Positions 39,372 through 41,156 of a stretch of 41,156 nucleotides of DNA are shown here, piece after piece. The notes beneath the pieces were generated by a model that saw only the letters and a list, made by a program, of their open reading frames with translations, had not been told where the DNA came from and made no database searches. Positions within the stretch are counted from its first letter, which is position 1, and each line of letters starts with the position of its first letter. The translations under genes and the position numbers were made by a program. The stretch comes from Ruminococcus sp. (GTDB lineage: Bacteria > Bacillota > Clostridia > Oscillospirales > Ruminococcaceae), in NCBI GenBank assembly GCA_030531185.1, contig JAUNOG010000016.1, positions 1 to 41,156 on the forward strand. Direction: 5' to 3'.

Positions 39372-39435
39372 ACTGCGATAAACTCCGTAACAGGCAAAAT
39401 ACCGTTGAACGTAATACAAGCGGCGGATAAACAAA

Positions 39436-39473
39436 AATGCAGATGTGCTCTGAAAGCATATCTGCATTTTTTA
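39436..39473. terminator. Bidirectional terminator between the regulator operon and eno
   Basis: AATGCAGATGTGCT (39436-39449) pairs with AGCATATCTGCATT (39455-39468) with one G-U pair, with T runs on one side and A runs on the other. It can end both converging transcripts. Confidence 0.88.
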
Positions 39474-39538
39474 TAGGAATTTTGTGCGCATACAGGTATT
39501 CCCGAAACCTATAGGTGGATTATGGATTTAAATAGTGA

Positions 39539-40949
<1,411 letters not shown>

Positions 40950-40963
40950 GGTTTATTCTCGTT

Positions 40964-40981
40964 GGTTAGCAATAACTAACC
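40964..40981. promoter_or_regulatory. RGTTAG-N6-CTAACY operator in the eno promoter region
   Basis: GGTTAG-CAATAA-CTAACC, perfectly symmetric arms. It lies 9 bp downstream of the eno -10 box, the same arrangement as in the methyltransferase and heme operons. No promoter facing right was seen, so eno is the probable target. Confidence 0.75.
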
Positions 40982-40990
40982 GACGATTTT

Positions 40991-41019
40991 ATAATACACC
41001 GACAGAAGTGTTTTGTCAA
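40991..41019 (-). promoter_or_regulatory. Promoter of eno
   Basis: On the minus strand TTGACA (41019-41014), a 17-bp spacer and TATTAT (40996-40991), about 155 bp before the start codon. In the remaining 41020-41156 I see no gene or clear signal. Confidence 0.85.
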
Positions 41020-41156
41020 GAGGATTTTTGTCACGGTTAAATATTTTGGGAAATATGCACTAAAAAAGAGACTGTACTTGTTGATTAAGCACAAAGTAAT
41101 TTCATAGGTAATACCGTTACGGACTAAAAATGTAAAACATTCTGTTTTGCAGAAAT

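Noticed and set aside
41040-41156. Possible signals at the right edge, such as GTAAT-ACC-GTTAC
   Set aside because: Too short and without promoter or coding context inside the window to be called.

Overview
The window looks like chromosomal DNA of an anaerobic, low-to-mid GC Gram-positive bacterium of the Clostridia, most likely a gut Ruminococcus or close relative (Oscillospiraceae). This is inferred from strong AGGAGG-type ribosome binding sites, TTGACA-17-TATAAT promoters, a stand-alone biotin carrier beside a decarboxylase alpha chain, a DUF4317 protein, many ABC exporters and two-component pairs, and the absence of outer-membrane genes. I see no rRNA, tRNA, insertion sequence, phage or CRISPR.

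Layout. 1-1.7 kb: end of a biotin carrier gene and a biotin-dependent carboxyltransferase (oadA/pycB type). 1.8-4.5 kb: AT-rich hypothetical genes, a lipoprotein, a DUF4317 protein and a small helical protein. 4.6-8.5 kb (minus strand): GNAT acetyltransferase, GyrI-like protein, YfcE-type phosphodiesterase, a PIN/NYN-like protein with a duplicated C-terminal module, and an SGNH-hydrolase lipoprotein. 8.7-11.3 kb: AraC regulator, TetR regulator, flavodoxin, HXXEE membrane protein. 11.5-18.3 kb: a small protein plus a P-type metal ATPase, a TetR regulator with a clear palindromic operator, and a heterodimeric ABC exporter pair. 18.4-30 kb: a metal/heme acquisition region with a methyltransferase, two decayed genes, a ZIP transporter, a degenerate DtxR-like regulator, a heme uptake operon (NEAT/Shp-like surface protein, IsdE-like binding protein, permease, ATPase), a DtxR-family repressor with an iron-type Cys-Glu-His site, a second heterodimeric ABC exporter, YgbA and YbaN. 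30.2-35.2 kb: an antimicrobial-peptide-resistance type ABC transporter with a response regulator and an intramembrane-sensing-type kinase. 35.3-39.4 kb: a second two-component pair flanked by small membrane and amphipathic proteins. 39.5-40.8 kb: enolase on the minus strand.

The strongest new signal is a shared 18-bp palindrome, RGTTAG-N6-CTAACY. It occurs upstream of the first ABC exporter, the methyltransferase/ZIP operon, twice before the heme uptake operon, and upstream of enolase. At three sites it lies 6-9 bp downstream of the -10 box of a TTGACA promoter with 17-bp spacing, the place for a repressor. With a DtxR-family regulator encoded in the region, this looks like a metal (probably iron) regulon that unexpectedly includes enolase. 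The enolase mRNA would also carry a leader able to fold into a three-way junction.

A second candidate system is the 35.3-39.4 kb block. Two of its promoters have hexamers phased at 11 bp and ending 9 bp before the -10 box, as expected for an OmpR-family regulator. Its products are unusual: a 97-aa protein with three 11-residue repeats, and two membrane proteins that share a GMC-x-W-PG helix module. It reads as an undescribed envelope-stress module, but that role is inference.
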